IMG/VR virus record: IMGVR_UViG_3300010885_013188
Span: 1-30,915 of that record
Length of the DNA: 30,915 nucleotides
Origin: a virus
Strand: one strand, 5' to 3'
The notes beneath the pieces were generated by a model that ran no database searches, was not told where the DNA came from, and saw only the letters and a list, made by a program, of their open reading frames with translations. Of the stretch, positions 15,632 through 23,801 are shown one piece after another (the first letter of the stretch is position 1; each line of letters starts with the position of its first letter). The position numbers were made by a program, and so were the translations under genes.

Positions 15632-15967
15632 TTATTGGCGTTCATCAACATATTTATTGTATTTTATGCAACGTTGACAAGTATTTTTTGTTCCCCAACA
15701 TTCGTAATCACAATGTTGGCAATAGAAAAAACCCTCATATTTATCTGTTAAAGATAGCACAGGTAAGCCACAGGAACAAATAAGTATTACTTCTAAAACC
15801 TCATCAGATTCTTCATCGTAAAACTCTACAACTACCTGAGAACTTGCTTGTCCTGAAAACGATTCGAGGTCGTTACGACCCAACTGTTCATTCCATGCTT
15901 TGGTTTGTGCCCTGTTGCTTCTACGAAATAGTTGCTTCCACCATCCATTGTTGGATTTTGAACCCAT
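15632..15967 (-). CDS. Small Cys-rich zinc-ribbon protein overlapping the phosphoesterase gene
   Basis: 111 residues if started at ATG 15967, which has GGGGGG seven bases upstream; TTG at 15982 and a later TTG are alternatives. The C-terminal half carries seven Cys (64, 66, 83, 86, 90, 97, 100) in CxC, CxxC, C, CxxC spacing, probably binding one or two zinc ions. The first 45 residues are read from the same DNA as the phosphoesterase C-terminus, in the -1 frame. The unique part (after SSQVVVEFYDEE) looks like real protein with acidic and aromatic strands. The start is uncertain; function unknown. Confidence 0.6.
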   Translation of the reverse strand: MGSKSNNGWWKQLFRRSNRAQTKAWNEQLGRNDLESFSGQASSQVVVEFYDEESDEVLEVILICSCGLPVLSLTDKYEGFFYCQHCDYECWGTKNTCQRCIKYNKYVDERQ

Positions 15968-17136
15968 AGTGTTGCCCCCCAATCTTCTAAAGCATCGTGA
16001 TGAAAGTGATGTGTTACTAATACATCTGAGTTTCCTACTGCGTGGCGGTTAGCAGCCATTGTTTTATACCAGTTAAAAACTTTGTTACGGATTCCGTTTC
16101 CAGATCCTTTTCCATAAACATCTCCGTGAGTGATGCCGTAAGTCCAACCTTTAATATCAGTTATAATTGACATTTCACGATCTGCTATTTGAAATGAAAC
16201 GTGGTCAAAATTTGGATCATTTTTTAGTCCAAGTTCGGCTATCTCGAATACAAGTAGGTCATCATTATCACCTAACTCAGTTTTGTATCCGTTAATGCGA
16301 TGTTCTCCGTGATTTCCGGGAGCAACTACTACTCTAACTTTTTCAAATAATGGTGCAAGAATGTATAGACCATTGAGTATTGTGGCTACAGTTGTTTTGA
16401 TTTGATCTCTTCTACTCATATCGATACCAAATGATTGTTGTGGATAGATTACACAGCCTTCAATCATATCTCCACCACCAATAATAACTAATTCATTTAG
16501 TTTTCTACCGGTTTTGCGTAGTTCTGTGATTCTTTCAGTTGTGGCTTGCATTGCAGAATCAAATCGTTCTAGGAATTCTTTTGTGCCACCACCTTCTTTT
16601 TTACCTACTTGCCAGTCTGCCCAGTCAAGCACAAAGGTAGATTCAACTCCAGTAAGGTCTTTTGTATTGCGTGTTTTTGATTTGATACCAAGCTCTTTGA
16701 TTAGTTGAATTGGATCAATAGTTTCAACGCCTTGCTTTTTCTTTTGAACAGAGAAAGCATATGAATGTTTCCAAATCTTTCTATCAAGATCTCTTGAATA
16801 GTATTCGCTATGTCTTTCACGAAGAAGTCCAACCATTTCAGTTTCAGACAAGTCATAACCAAATAATTTTAAGATTGAGTCTGGAGAAACATCTGCTAAT
16901 GGCTCATCTAATGCTCCTGTACGGAGTTCACCTAAATCACCATTCCAAATTATTTCTCGCATATCATCTTTGTCAAATTGCTTAGATGATTCATTTTTTG
17001 CACACTTGTTGTTATGTCTGCTTACTGTTGTGCGACTAAAATCGTATCTTTCAGCAATATATCTAGTAGTTTGTTCTACTAGCATTTTTTCTAAATCGGC
17101 ATTAGGTAGCAACGCACATATTTTACAGTTATTCAT
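15832..17136 (-). CDS. Calcineurin-like metallophosphoesterase with N-terminal Cys/HTH domain
   Basis: 434 residues. The N-terminus (about 1-46) has CKIC, a helix-turn-helix-like stretch (YIAERYDFSRTTVSRH) and C45, as in small zinc/HTH modules. From about 165 the metal-site motifs appear in order: DWADWQVGK, IIGGGDMIEG, APGNHGEHR, GITHGDVYG and THHFHHD. These are the DxH-like, GD, GNH and GH blocks of the family. Substrate may be a nucleotide or nucleic acid; the DNA-binding N-terminus favours the latter, by inference. Start ATG follows AAGGCGAG. The 3' end overlaps another gene by 136 bases. Confidence 0.82.
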   Translation of the reverse strand: MNNCKICALLPNADLEKMLVEQTTRYIAERYDFSRTTVSRHNNKCAKNESSKQFDKDDMREIIWNGDLGELRTGALDEPLADVSPDSILKLFGYDLSETEMVGLLRERHSEYYSRDLDRKIWKHSYAFSVQKKKQGVETIDPIQLIKELGIKSKTRNTKDLTGVESTFVLDWADWQVGKKEGGGTKEFLERFDSAMQATTERITELRKTGRKLNELVIIGGGDMIEGCVIYPQQSFGIDMSRRDQIKTTVATILNGLYILAPLFEKVRVVVAPGNHGEHRINGYKTELGDNDDLLVFEIAELGLKNDPNFDHVSFQIADREMSIITDIKGWTYGITHGDVYGKGSGNGIRNKVFNWYKTMAANRHAVGNSDVLVTHHFHHDALEDWGATLWVQNPTMDGGSNYFVEATGHKPKHGMNSWVVTTSNRFQDKQVLR

Positions 17137-17156
17137 CTCGCCTTTTTTCTGTTAGA

Positions 17157-17660
17157 TTATTCTGTGATTTTTGATTCTGGAATTACCCAAAGTTTACAGA
17201 TTGCTTCTGGTTCAATCTTACCGGAAACGATTTGACATTGGCCATTTTCGTTGAAAAACACGCAGTTTTGACACATTAGACCTGCTGGTTTGAATGGATT
17301 TTTTGCGGCTGGAGCATAGTGCGCTCCATTAGACATTGATGTTTGGTCGAACATTCCATATTCGGCGGCAACTTTAGCATTATTTTCTACCATATGTTTT
17401 TGACGATCAGTGAGCATATCCCACTCTTCTACTGCCGGCATAGGCATTGCTGCTTCTGCTTGACGAATAAAGACTTCAATTGCTGTTTCTTTTTTCTTAC
17501 CTAGTTCTCCACCGGCTTTTTCACCAGTAGCAATAGATAGAGCAACCATATGTTGGATAGCATCATTTTTGCTTTTGTGGCAGGTTATAACTGATCCGTC
17601 AGATTTGACTGTAGCCCAACCCGTACAACCTTTAGCACCTTGTTTAATGTAATATGGCAT
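17157..17660 (-). CDS. Phage protein with C-terminal four-Cys domain
   Basis: 167 residues. The N-terminal YYIKQGAKGCTGWATVKSDG and CHKSKNDAIQHMVALS is a module seen in phage genomes, sometimes joined to head protease genes. The C-terminus has C130-x2-C133, C142 and C155 in CQNCVFFNENGQCQIV ... CKLWVIPE, the form of a small metal or Fe-S binding domain resembling high-potential iron-sulfur proteins. Role unknown. The ribosome site is TTGAGGAA, and a TATAAT lies 20 bases before the start. Confidence 0.65.
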   Translation of the reverse strand: MPYYIKQGAKGCTGWATVKSDGSVITCHKSKNDAIQHMVALSIATGEKAGGELGKKKETAIEVFIRQAEAAMPMPAVEEWDMLTDRQKHMVENNAKVAAEYGMFDQTSMSNGAHYAPAAKNPFKPAGLMCQNCVFFNENGQCQIVSGKIEPEAICKLWVIPESKITE

Positions 17661-17679
17661 AATTCCTCAATTCAATTCC

Positions 17680-17685
17680 ATTATA
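17680..17685 (-). promoter_or_regulatory. Possible -10 element before the four-Cys gene
   Basis: On the minus strand TATAAT stands 20 bases before ATG 17660, in the 40-base gap after the nuclease gene. It lies next to a small palindrome (TTATA-CGC-TATAA, 17681-17693). There is no clear -35. Two such TATAAT-with-palindrome sites in this part (see 15614-15630) make it somewhat more credible. Confidence 0.3.
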
Positions 17686-17700
17686 CGCTATAAGCCAGTA

Positions 17701-18135
17701 TTATTCATCAGGCCAACCTTTTTTCATTGTTGGTATGTGATTTACTTCAATTCTCAAATATGCTACTGCGTGTCTAATTGCATCTCTAGCGTGTTCTTTG
17801 CCTTTTATATAAAATTCAAGTCTTTTTAGTGCATCATTATTACAAAATACTTTATATGATGGCGGATAAAAAACTATTGATTTATCCGCTAAAGCATATA
17901 GCACACCAATAACATAACAAGGTTCTAGGTTTACGCTAGGCATTCCGGGGCGGAGGCTAAATGATTCACACACTATTACATCTGCTTCAATATTTGAATT
18001 TAGGTAAAACTCTTTGAAACCTTTGTATCCACCTGTGATTTGACCATAATCTAATAGTTTAGATTCTTTTTCATTGTATTCAATCAATGCCCAGCCTGTT
18101 GTGCCACCGGGATCGAATGAAAATATTTTAGTCAT
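17701..18135 (-). CDS. RuvC-like Holliday junction resolvase / RNase H-fold nuclease
   Basis: 144 residues from ATG 18135; a TTG nine codons earlier is less likely, because ATG 18135 forms the ATGACTAA overlap seen at many junctions here. Motifs: FSFDPGGTTGWA with D8, ADVIVCESFS with E57, and EHARDAIRHAVAYL with D118, the acidic set of RuvC-like enzymes. It would resolve branched DNA from replication and recombination before packaging. Length is near that of phage RuvC-like proteins. Metal-binding residues are all present. Confidence 0.8.
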   Translation of the reverse strand: MTKIFSFDPGGTTGWALIEYNEKESKLLDYGQITGGYKGFKEFYLNSNIEADVIVCESFSLRPGMPSVNLEPCYVIGVLYALADKSIVFYPPSYKVFCNNDALKRLEFYIKGKEHARDAIRHAVAYLRIEVNHIPTMKKGWPDE

Positions 18136-18301
18136 TTTTGTATTCTTGTGCCTTAGATTCAATCATTTGAAAACATTGTATAGCCAAAAGATCTCTATCA
18201 CCAAGTCGGTATCTGCTGTAATGGTATGTGAGTGCTTCATAATCATTTTTTACTAATTCAAATGGTGATTTTTTTGAGAATAAACTAATCAAAGAGATCA
18301 T
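18128..18301 (-). CDS. Small hypothetical protein
   Basis: 57 residues from ATG 18301, which has AGAAAGAAG directly before it; an ATG at 18346 would extend deep into the methyltransferase gene. It overlaps the methyltransferase end by 17 bases and the nuclease start by 8. The sequence (SLFSKKSPFELVKNDYEALTY, then RLGDRDLLAIQCFQMIE) is mostly helical and mixed in charge. No known motif. Tight packing on both sides supports that it is translated. Confidence 0.5.
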   Translation of the reverse strand: MISLISLFSKKSPFELVKNDYEALTYHYSRYRLGDRDLLAIQCFQMIESKAQEYKND

Positions 18302-19571
18302 CTTCTTTCTGCATTTGCTTTTCTGCGTGAGCAAGTCTTGCTTCAATAATTGGGATATATTCTGGAGTTAATTCTATTCCAATAAAATTAAAGCCTTCAA
18401 GAATTGCAGCCTTGCCTGTTGAACCTGAACCTGTAAATGGGTCTAGCACAACACCATTTGGTGGCGTAACTAATTTTACTAGATAACGCATTAGGTCTGT
18501 TGGTTTTACTGTTGGATGATTATTATTTGTATCACCCTCATTGCGATCTTTTTTATTTGCTTTAGAAACATAAAAGAAACAACTAGCACCACCAGAATCA
18601 CTAAAGCCCCTCATAGTACCCTCAAGATCTTCTCTTAGACCATATTCAGAACCATATTTACCTGAACGGATGTCTGGCAAAAGACCTTTATTTGAACTGC
18701 TTCTAGTAATTCCACTTTGCTCATCAAGAACTTCTGCCATACTCTCATCAAGAATTGCGTTTGCTGGCCACCTACCAACTGATTCTCTTGATGTAAAAGG
18801 CTCTCCAACCGCATCACCCCAAGGTTTAGCACCATTGTCAAAAGTATTTATAGTTACTGTTTCTGTTCCAATGCGACTTCCATCAATGTTAATACCACCA
18901 GTTCCATATTCTAATACATTTTCTACAACAGTACCAATAAGGGGCTTGCGAGCCATTACAATAGGCTCAAACGATGGCTTTAGGGCTGTTCCCCAGCCAT
19001 CCCACTTCTTGGCTTCATGAGTCGATGGAGCAGTAAATTCATAAACATCTTGTTTTACTGTTTCGCCAGCACCAGTTCCATCTGGTTGATGGAAACCTGA
19101 TTTCAAAGTTTTGCCATTACCAGTCAAGGGTCTAGAACCTATTACTTCTCTTTGAGCACCAGCGGCCCTGTCTATTGCTTTACTTATGTTGTGTGATTTA
19201 GGAAAACCTGAACCATACAACCAAGCAATACCATCTCGAATTTCAAAACCCGCAAGTCTAATAGACAATGCCCCAACGTCCTGTGTCCGAGAACCAAAAA
19301 AGGCTAGAAGATGACCGCCCGGTTTTAGCACACGAAGGCACTCGTCCCATACGGCTGGCGGTGGAACAAAAGCATCCCAAGATTTACCCATAAAACCTCT
19401 ACCATCAGGAATAAAATCTCTTTCCCCTTGAATCCATCTGGTAATAGTTTCAGCAACGTTATCATTGCTATTCAATCCGTATGGTGGATCAGTAACTATT
19501 GAATCAACACTATTATCTGGAATGCCTTTTAGAGCATCTAAACAATTTTCATTCATAACAACATATGTCAT
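18285..19571 (-). CDS. DNA methyltransferase, beta-type amino methyltransferase
   Basis: 428 residues. Catalytic DPPY is at 28-31 (SIVTDPPYGLN), and the AdoMet-binding DPFTGSGSTG begins at 377, so the order is catalytic motif, recognition region, FxGxG-type motif: the beta class. Such enzymes methylate N6 of adenine or N4 of cytosine; target sequence cannot be read from the protein. The central 120-330 region is the probable target recognition part. NHPTVKPTDLMRYLV before motif I is also typical. No restriction enzyme gene is nearby, so it is an orphan, likely protecting phage DNA. ATGA overlap with the previous gene and AAGGAG ribosome site. Confidence 0.88.
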   Translation of the reverse strand: MTYVVMNENCLDALKGIPDNSVDSIVTDPPYGLNSNDNVAETITRWIQGERDFIPDGRGFMGKSWDAFVPPPAVWDECLRVLKPGGHLLAFFGSRTQDVGALSIRLAGFEIRDGIAWLYGSGFPKSHNISKAIDRAAGAQREVIGSRPLTGNGKTLKSGFHQPDGTGAGETVKQDVYEFTAPSTHEAKKWDGWGTALKPSFEPIVMARKPLIGTVVENVLEYGTGGINIDGSRIGTETVTINTFDNGAKPWGDAVGEPFTSRESVGRWPANAILDESMAEVLDEQSGITRSSSNKGLLPDIRSGKYGSEYGLREDLEGTMRGFSDSGGASCFFYVSKANKKDRNEGDTNNNHPTVKPTDLMRYLVKLVTPPNGVVLDPFTGSGSTGKAAILEGFNFIGIELTPEYIPIIEARLAHAEKQMQKEDDLFD

Positions 19572-19969
19572 TTTATTCTCCTTATATTTTTGCTTATTGC
19601 ACTTTGGCTAATACCAGTTAGTTTTGATATGATTCCTTGCGATGTGCCATTTTTTGTTATTTCTTTTGCTAAAAGATAATTTACTAGACCATTAGATTTT
19701 CCATAAAATAAATCTCTAATTTTTTCTAAATCATTTATCTTCAACTTGCCACCACTCTTATTATTCTTTTTGCATAACTTAGATATGGTTTGATGTGAAA
19801 CTATTCCATTAGTCATAGATTCTATTTGGCGAGCAGAAAAAATATTATATTCACCAATATCTTCAATAATTTTAAAAAGATCTTTTCTTTCTAAATTTTC
19901 TGAATGATCTCTAATCCAGATTGCTTCATTTATTGCTCGCAATCTCATTAGGTCGTCATCAATTTCCAT
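19568..19969 (-). CDS. Helix-turn-helix DNA-binding protein
   Basis: 133 residues. Two HTH-like stretches occur: IFSARQIESMTNGIVSHQTI (about 43-62) and SQGIISKLTGISQSAISKNI (about 110-129). The N-terminal part is acidic and helical. It overlaps the primase stop by 11 bases and the methyltransferase start by 4, so it is translated with them. It could regulate this operon or bind an origin. Family not identified; no enzyme motif. Confidence 0.6.
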   Translation of the reverse strand: MEIDDDLMRLRAINEAIWIRDHSENLERKDLFKIIEDIGEYNIFSARQIESMTNGIVSHQTISKLCKKNNKSGGKLKINDLEKIRDLFYGKSNGLVNYLLAKEITKNGTSQGIISKLTGISQSAISKNIRRIK

Positions 19970-22160
19970 TTGCTATCTCCAAAAATATTTTTGAATTATC
20001 TACAACAATAGATAATCTTGCCTGTGATTTTAGAGCATCAACCATTTCATCAAATTCACGCTTGCGCTTATTAGAAAAACGTTTGTAGGCTTCTTCATAG
20101 CGTAGCCGACCACCTTTTTGTGCAATTAAATCTTCTAGTGAATCTACTTCTCGTTGCCATTCTGATGCAGAGATAGCCCCAGCCATACGAACAAGGTTTC
20201 TAAACCATTCTTCTGAATAATGAATAGCAACAAGCATATGTTTTAGTTGGACTTCATCAGACCGGTCATACATAGCAAGCAGAACTGCGCACTTCCAGAT
20301 AGACAATGCCAGACGCTGGCGTGATGGTTCAATTGATTCTTCTTGTTCGTGTCCTTCAGTATAGTTTCCCATTTCCCATTTGAATTTATTGAATCTTTCA
20401 AGTGCTTCTTCGGTTAGTCTAATTGGTCTAGGGAATGGAGCGCCTTTTTTCTGCCAGTAAAGGTAAGAATCGTAAAGGGATCTAATCATAGAATCCATTT
20501 CTTGATCCCTAGTAATAACTTCAACTTCATTGGCTTGCTCAATAGCTTCAGTTTCGTATGAACGATCTGGAGCATCCGCAATTACATAGATGAAACGAGC
20601 AAGGAAACCGCTACGGAAGTATTCTGTTGTAAGCACATCGGCGGTTTTGCTTGTAATGCCCATCAGATACATTAGGAAGTTAGTTTCTGCTCTTTCTGAC
20701 TGCATACCCCTTCCCGGCATAGTGCCACCAGTAGAGCGAACTACAACGGGAACGTGGCCATCATAGAGTTCTGTGAATCGTTCTGCAGCTGTTGCCATAT
20801 ATGTTTTGTTGATAAAATCTTTGAACATACCTTGAACTTCATCACGATGAAATAGTGAAGTCTGTTTATCTCTTGAAGATAATAGTTTTACTAAACCTTC
20901 AGCAGTAACGTCTGAACCAACATCAATTTGGTATCCAGCAAACTTTTCATATTCTCTAACTACACGCAACATTAGTTGTCGTGAAGTTGATTTACGGCTA
21001 CGAGTAGTTTCTCCAAGTATCATAAACCACAGGTTTAAACCCATTTTTCCGTATTTAGGTACTGCGTGTCCGCTATCTGAGAATGCTGAAGATAAAACTG
21101 TAAAAGCACTTGCTATCTGGTATTCATTTGCAGCATCAGTTTTCTTTGATGCCCAATCAACATATTTGTCAATAAATGTTTTAGAGTTGGCAACAATATC
21201 TCGTTCTTCGGCAGTAAGAAAATCTACTGGCTTCACAACTTCTTGTTCGATTGCATCTGCCTGAAATGCTGAATTACCTTCTAATGCATAAGTTTGTTCT
21301 GCTCTTTTTACTTCACGCCAAAGATCACCATCAGGGTCTAAACGCTTTAGTCTATCTGGGCGATGATACTTGTTACATTTAGCGTGGCGAACTACTGAAA
21401 ACACTTCTTGTGCAGTTAGTCCTGCTCGGAATAATTCTAATTCTAGTTTCCAAAGCCTACGAGATAAGTCTGAACCTACTGGTGGCTCTTGTAGGTATAG
21501 TGAAATAATTTCAGGATTATTTGGTATCTTCTTAAAGATCTCTACAACATCTATGCTTTGTTCTGGCACAGGTTCTAATGATGGTTCTAATACAGCATCA
21601 ACTTTTATGTCATTATAAACTTCACCAACCTCAGCAAGCGTATAGATTAGGCCATTTGTGCTGGCATTGACTGTATAACTTTTATCATATTTACGATTAC
21701 TTGTATTAGCGATGCGAAGTAGTTTTGTTGGATTCCATCCAGAAAGATCACAGCCATCATCTTTTTGAGCGTAAGCAATCTTTTTTGCCATAAGGGCAAC
21801 TTCACTTGGTTCATATTCTCTATCAAGAACCCAGTAGCAATGCCAGCGATTTGGACTTGTTTCAACTGAAATGCTCGGTATTAGTAAAAACTTTTCCGGT
21901 GGGCAAGTATCTGCATCAGCATAAACTACTGAAACGCATTTAGCATTTTCACGGATGCGTCTTTGTTCATAGAAAATGATTGGTGAAAAATATACATCTT
22001 CACTAGCAAACTTATTTGCATACTCGACCATCTCATCAAGTTCATCAGGGTAACTAAAAAACTTTTGCACAGTCGGCTGGCCGTGTGCATCCTTGATTAC
22101 AGCAGTAGCATAACCGCCTGCTGTTCCTAATATTGTTTCTAGGAAATCCTTGGTTTCCAT
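19959..22160 (-). CDS. Primase-polymerase fused to a DUF3987-like P-loop domain
   Basis: 733 residues. The N-terminal part resembles archaeo-eukaryotic primases: SVVYADADT supplies the DxD (82, 84) and SPNRWHCYWVL supplies the sxH motif (H107). A helical linker and PriCT-like region (about 200-300) follow. From about 320 a P-loop domain appears: WFMILGETTRSRKST (383-392) is a divergent Walker A, and TSLFHRDEVQGMF has the Walker B-type DE (440-441). It probably primes, and may unwind, phage DNA at the origin. Ribosome site AAAGGAGAAATAA is strong. A 145-base gene-free stretch lies before it. Confidence 0.8.
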   Translation of the reverse strand: METKDFLETILGTAGGYATAVIKDAHGQPTVQKFFSYPDELDEMVEYANKFASEDVYFSPIIFYEQRRIRENAKCVSVVYADADTCPPEKFLLIPSISVETSPNRWHCYWVLDREYEPSEVALMAKKIAYAQKDDGCDLSGWNPTKLLRIANTSNRKYDKSYTVNASTNGLIYTLAEVGEVYNDIKVDAVLEPSLEPVPEQSIDVVEIFKKIPNNPEIISLYLQEPPVGSDLSRRLWKLELELFRAGLTAQEVFSVVRHAKCNKYHRPDRLKRLDPDGDLWREVKRAEQTYALEGNSAFQADAIEQEVVKPVDFLTAEERDIVANSKTFIDKYVDWASKKTDAANEYQIASAFTVLSSAFSDSGHAVPKYGKMGLNLWFMILGETTRSRKSTSRQLMLRVVREYEKFAGYQIDVGSDVTAEGLVKLLSSRDKQTSLFHRDEVQGMFKDFINKTYMATAAERFTELYDGHVPVVVRSTGGTMPGRGMQSERAETNFLMYLMGITSKTADVLTTEYFRSGFLARFIYVIADAPDRSYETEAIEQANEVEVITRDQEMDSMIRSLYDSYLYWQKKGAPFPRPIRLTEEALERFNKFKWEMGNYTEGHEQEESIEPSRQRLALSIWKCAVLLAMYDRSDEVQLKHMLVAIHYSEEWFRNLVRMAGAISASEWQREVDSLEDLIAQKGGRLRYEEAYKRFSNKRKREFDEMVDALKSQARLSIVVDNSKIFLEIANGN

Positions 22161-22305
22161 TTATTTCTCCTTTTTTCCGTATCCTTACCAAGAATTGAAC
22201 TTGATTACCTAATAGAAAAGGAGAAAATTAGGCATCGCCAGAAAGGATTTATATGCGTTTTATAGTAGACGCACCCCTACTGCCCATTTGTAGCGAAAGG
22301 CTATT
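22161..22305. other. 145-base gap before the primase gene
   Basis: The only long gap within the replication block. On the minus strand it holds CTACTATAAAACG (a TATAAA-type -10 without a clear -35), a polypyrimidine run TTTTCTCCTTTTCT and the primase ribosome site. It may contain a promoter or part of the replication origin. No tRNA, iteron set or long inverted repeat was found. Confidence 0.35.
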
Positions 22306-22785
22306 TTACCAGACAGTTGAATCTGAAACTGGTGTTGCACCTAAAGTGCTTTTTAGCAGATCTTCAACAGGTAGTTCTGTTCCTGCTTCAAAGCCAGCAA
22401 CATTATTGTCTGCTGGATAATCACCTTGAGCATCACGAACAGTAACTCTTGTGTTCAATGGTTTGCCCAACAGGTCATTGATCTCTGGAACTTCAAACTT
22501 ACCCTTTAATGAATAACCCAATGCTTCAAAGAAACTTTGTGTTTTCCAGAAATCTCCAGCCACATAAAGTGGGATTAGAGTGAATAGTCTGCGGTTCTCA
22601 TACTGGCCTGATACAACCTTTAGTTGCACCTTCCAGCGTGGCTTACCAGCATTTTCGCCACTCTTCACAGTATCGTGCTGAATGTCAAAGATGGCGGTTT
22701 CATATTTACCCTTTGGTAGCGGATCATATGATGTTGTTGATGCACTGCTTGCGGGCAGGTTAGTAGGGATATCAATGAATGTCAT
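22306..22785 (-). CDS. DUF669-like protein, probable DNA recombination/ssDNA-binding partner
   Basis: 159 residues. The pattern LPKGKYETAIFDIQHDTVKSG, WKVQLKVVSGQYENRRLF and TQSFFEALGY is that of DUF669-type phage proteins, OB-fold-like and usually encoded beside a Sak4-like ATPase, as here. It has an acidic, flexible C-terminus. Probable role: binding single-stranded DNA or assisting strand annealing. Starts two bases after the ATPase stop and has the site AGGAGAAAAG. Name from the family pattern; not proven. Confidence 0.65.
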   Translation of the reverse strand: MTFIDIPTNLPASSASTTSYDPLPKGKYETAIFDIQHDTVKSGENAGKPRWKVQLKVVSGQYENRRLFTLIPLYVAGDFWKTQSFFEALGYSLKGKFEVPEINDLLGKPLNTRVTVRDAQGDYPADNNVAGFEAGTELPVEDLLKSTLGATPVSDSTVW

Positions 22786-22787
22786 AA

Positions 22788-23519
22788 TTACTTTTCTCCT
22801 AGTTCTTTGATGATAGACATAATTGTTTTGATAGTTGGCTCGTAAATTTTTGCTGGCAAACCAAAGCGGTTTCCCGATACGAGTCGATCTGATGATTGGC
22901 AGTATAGCACACGCTTTAGGCCATCTTCAGTTCTCTCTGCTGTCATATACCCGATGATGTCTGGGATTGCTGGCAGAGTGTTTTTTGCTGAACCGGCGAG
23001 CATCGGTAAAATCTTTACCGCACCAGTCGATTCATCTTTCTCATCCTGTGCGTGAGCAATCAGGATAGTCAAGAATGGGGCAGAGTGGAGTTTTCGGGTG
23101 AGTTGTGTAGTCCATTCCTTCAAATCTCCCCACTTGCCAAATCTATTGTTTTTATTTTCAGGTTTTTCAGCAAAAAACTTTTCAGCACGATCCATTGCAA
23201 CGCCTAGCGTATCAACAATAACTGTTTTGTACTTATGCTCCTGTGTAGTTAGACCAGCAATAACTGATTCTAACTGTTCGTGTGATTCAACACTGATAAC
23301 ATCAACATCTTTCCAATCACGAGCGATAGCGGATGCTCCGCCTTCAACATCAATCAGCAAGACTGGTGAAAGTTCTTCCAGTTCTGCGGCTGAGTTTGCT
23401 AACCAAGTTTTACCACTTTTTGGATCTCCATAAAGCAAGATAGTTTTTGGCGTATTTAGTTGTTCGGCCTTCTTCACAAACTGTGCAAAAGGTAATACTG
23501 GGATTTCAGGTTTTGTCAT
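22788..23519 (-). CDS. Sak4-like RecA-fold ATPase (AAA_24 type)
   Basis: 243 residues. Walker A is at 31-38 (YGDPKSGKT) and Walker B at about 99-105 (TVIVDTLG, D103). The strand-helix SPVLLIDVEGGA and ILIAHAQDE (sensor-like) complete a short RecA core. Sak4-type ATPases are common in phages and promote single-strand annealing with help from SSB. Neighbours DUF669-like, nuclease and SSB form the usual recombination set. The site AAGGAGAAAAAA precedes ATG. Confidence 0.8.
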   Translation of the reverse strand: MTKPEIPVLPFAQFVKKAEQLNTPKTILLYGDPKSGKTWLANSAAELEELSPVLLIDVEGGASAIARDWKDVDVISVESHEQLESVIAGLTTQEHKYKTVIVDTLGVAMDRAEKFFAEKPENKNNRFGKWGDLKEWTTQLTRKLHSAPFLTILIAHAQDEKDESTGAVKILPMLAGSAKNTLPAIPDIIGYMTAERTEDGLKRVLYCQSSDRLVSGNRFGLPAKIYEPTIKTIMSIIKELGEK

Positions 23520-23546
23520 TTTTTTCTCCTTATGACTTTAGATTTT

Positions 23547-23801
23547 TTATTCTACTACATCTTCTTGAATAGTGATACGAGCGACACGCCGTAAAACTAA
23601 AAGAATATTTATAAGTTTTCTAAGAGTAAATACGATAACTACCGCACTTACAACTATCAAACCATAACTTACTGTTAATGTTTTTGAATCAACTGCGGCT
23701 AAAAACATAAAGCCAGCAAACAGCAATCTCAAGAATGCTACTGTAAATAGGCTAACATAAAGCATCCTTTTAATGCTTACGCTGGATCTGTTACTTTGCA
23801 T
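23547..23801 (-). CDS. Two-helix membrane protein, unknown
   Basis: 84 residues from ATG 23801, with AGAGGAG eight bases ahead; GTG 23810 would be too close to that site. Membrane helices at about 14-36 (LYVSLFTVAFLRLLFAGFMF) and 43-62 (LTVSYGLIVVSAVVIVF) are followed by a basic amphipathic stretch (RKLINILLVLRRVARI). It overlaps the nuclease end by 25 bases. Small membrane proteins inside early replication operons are sometimes superinfection-exclusion factors, but nothing here proves it. Confidence 0.6.
   Translation of the reverse strand: MQSNRSSVSIKRMLYVSLFTVAFLRLLFAGFMFLAAVDSKTLTVSYGLIVVSAVVIVFTLRKLINILLVLRRVARITIQEDVVE

Noticed and set aside
15832-15982. Programmed -1 frameshift joining the phosphoesterase and the seven-Cys protein
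   Set aside because: The frame relation is right, but no X XXY YYZ heptamer in phase was found in the overlap; the nearest run (TGG GGG GCA) does not allow two-tRNA slippage.
22161-22305. Possible tRNA in the longest gap of the replication block
   Set aside because: No T-arm consensus or four-arm fold could be made on either strand.
22253-22420. Plus-strand frame of 55 codons with AGAAAGGA before its ATG
   Set aside because: It runs antisense into the DUF669-like gene, and no other plus-strand gene lies in this block. The good ribosome site may be chance.
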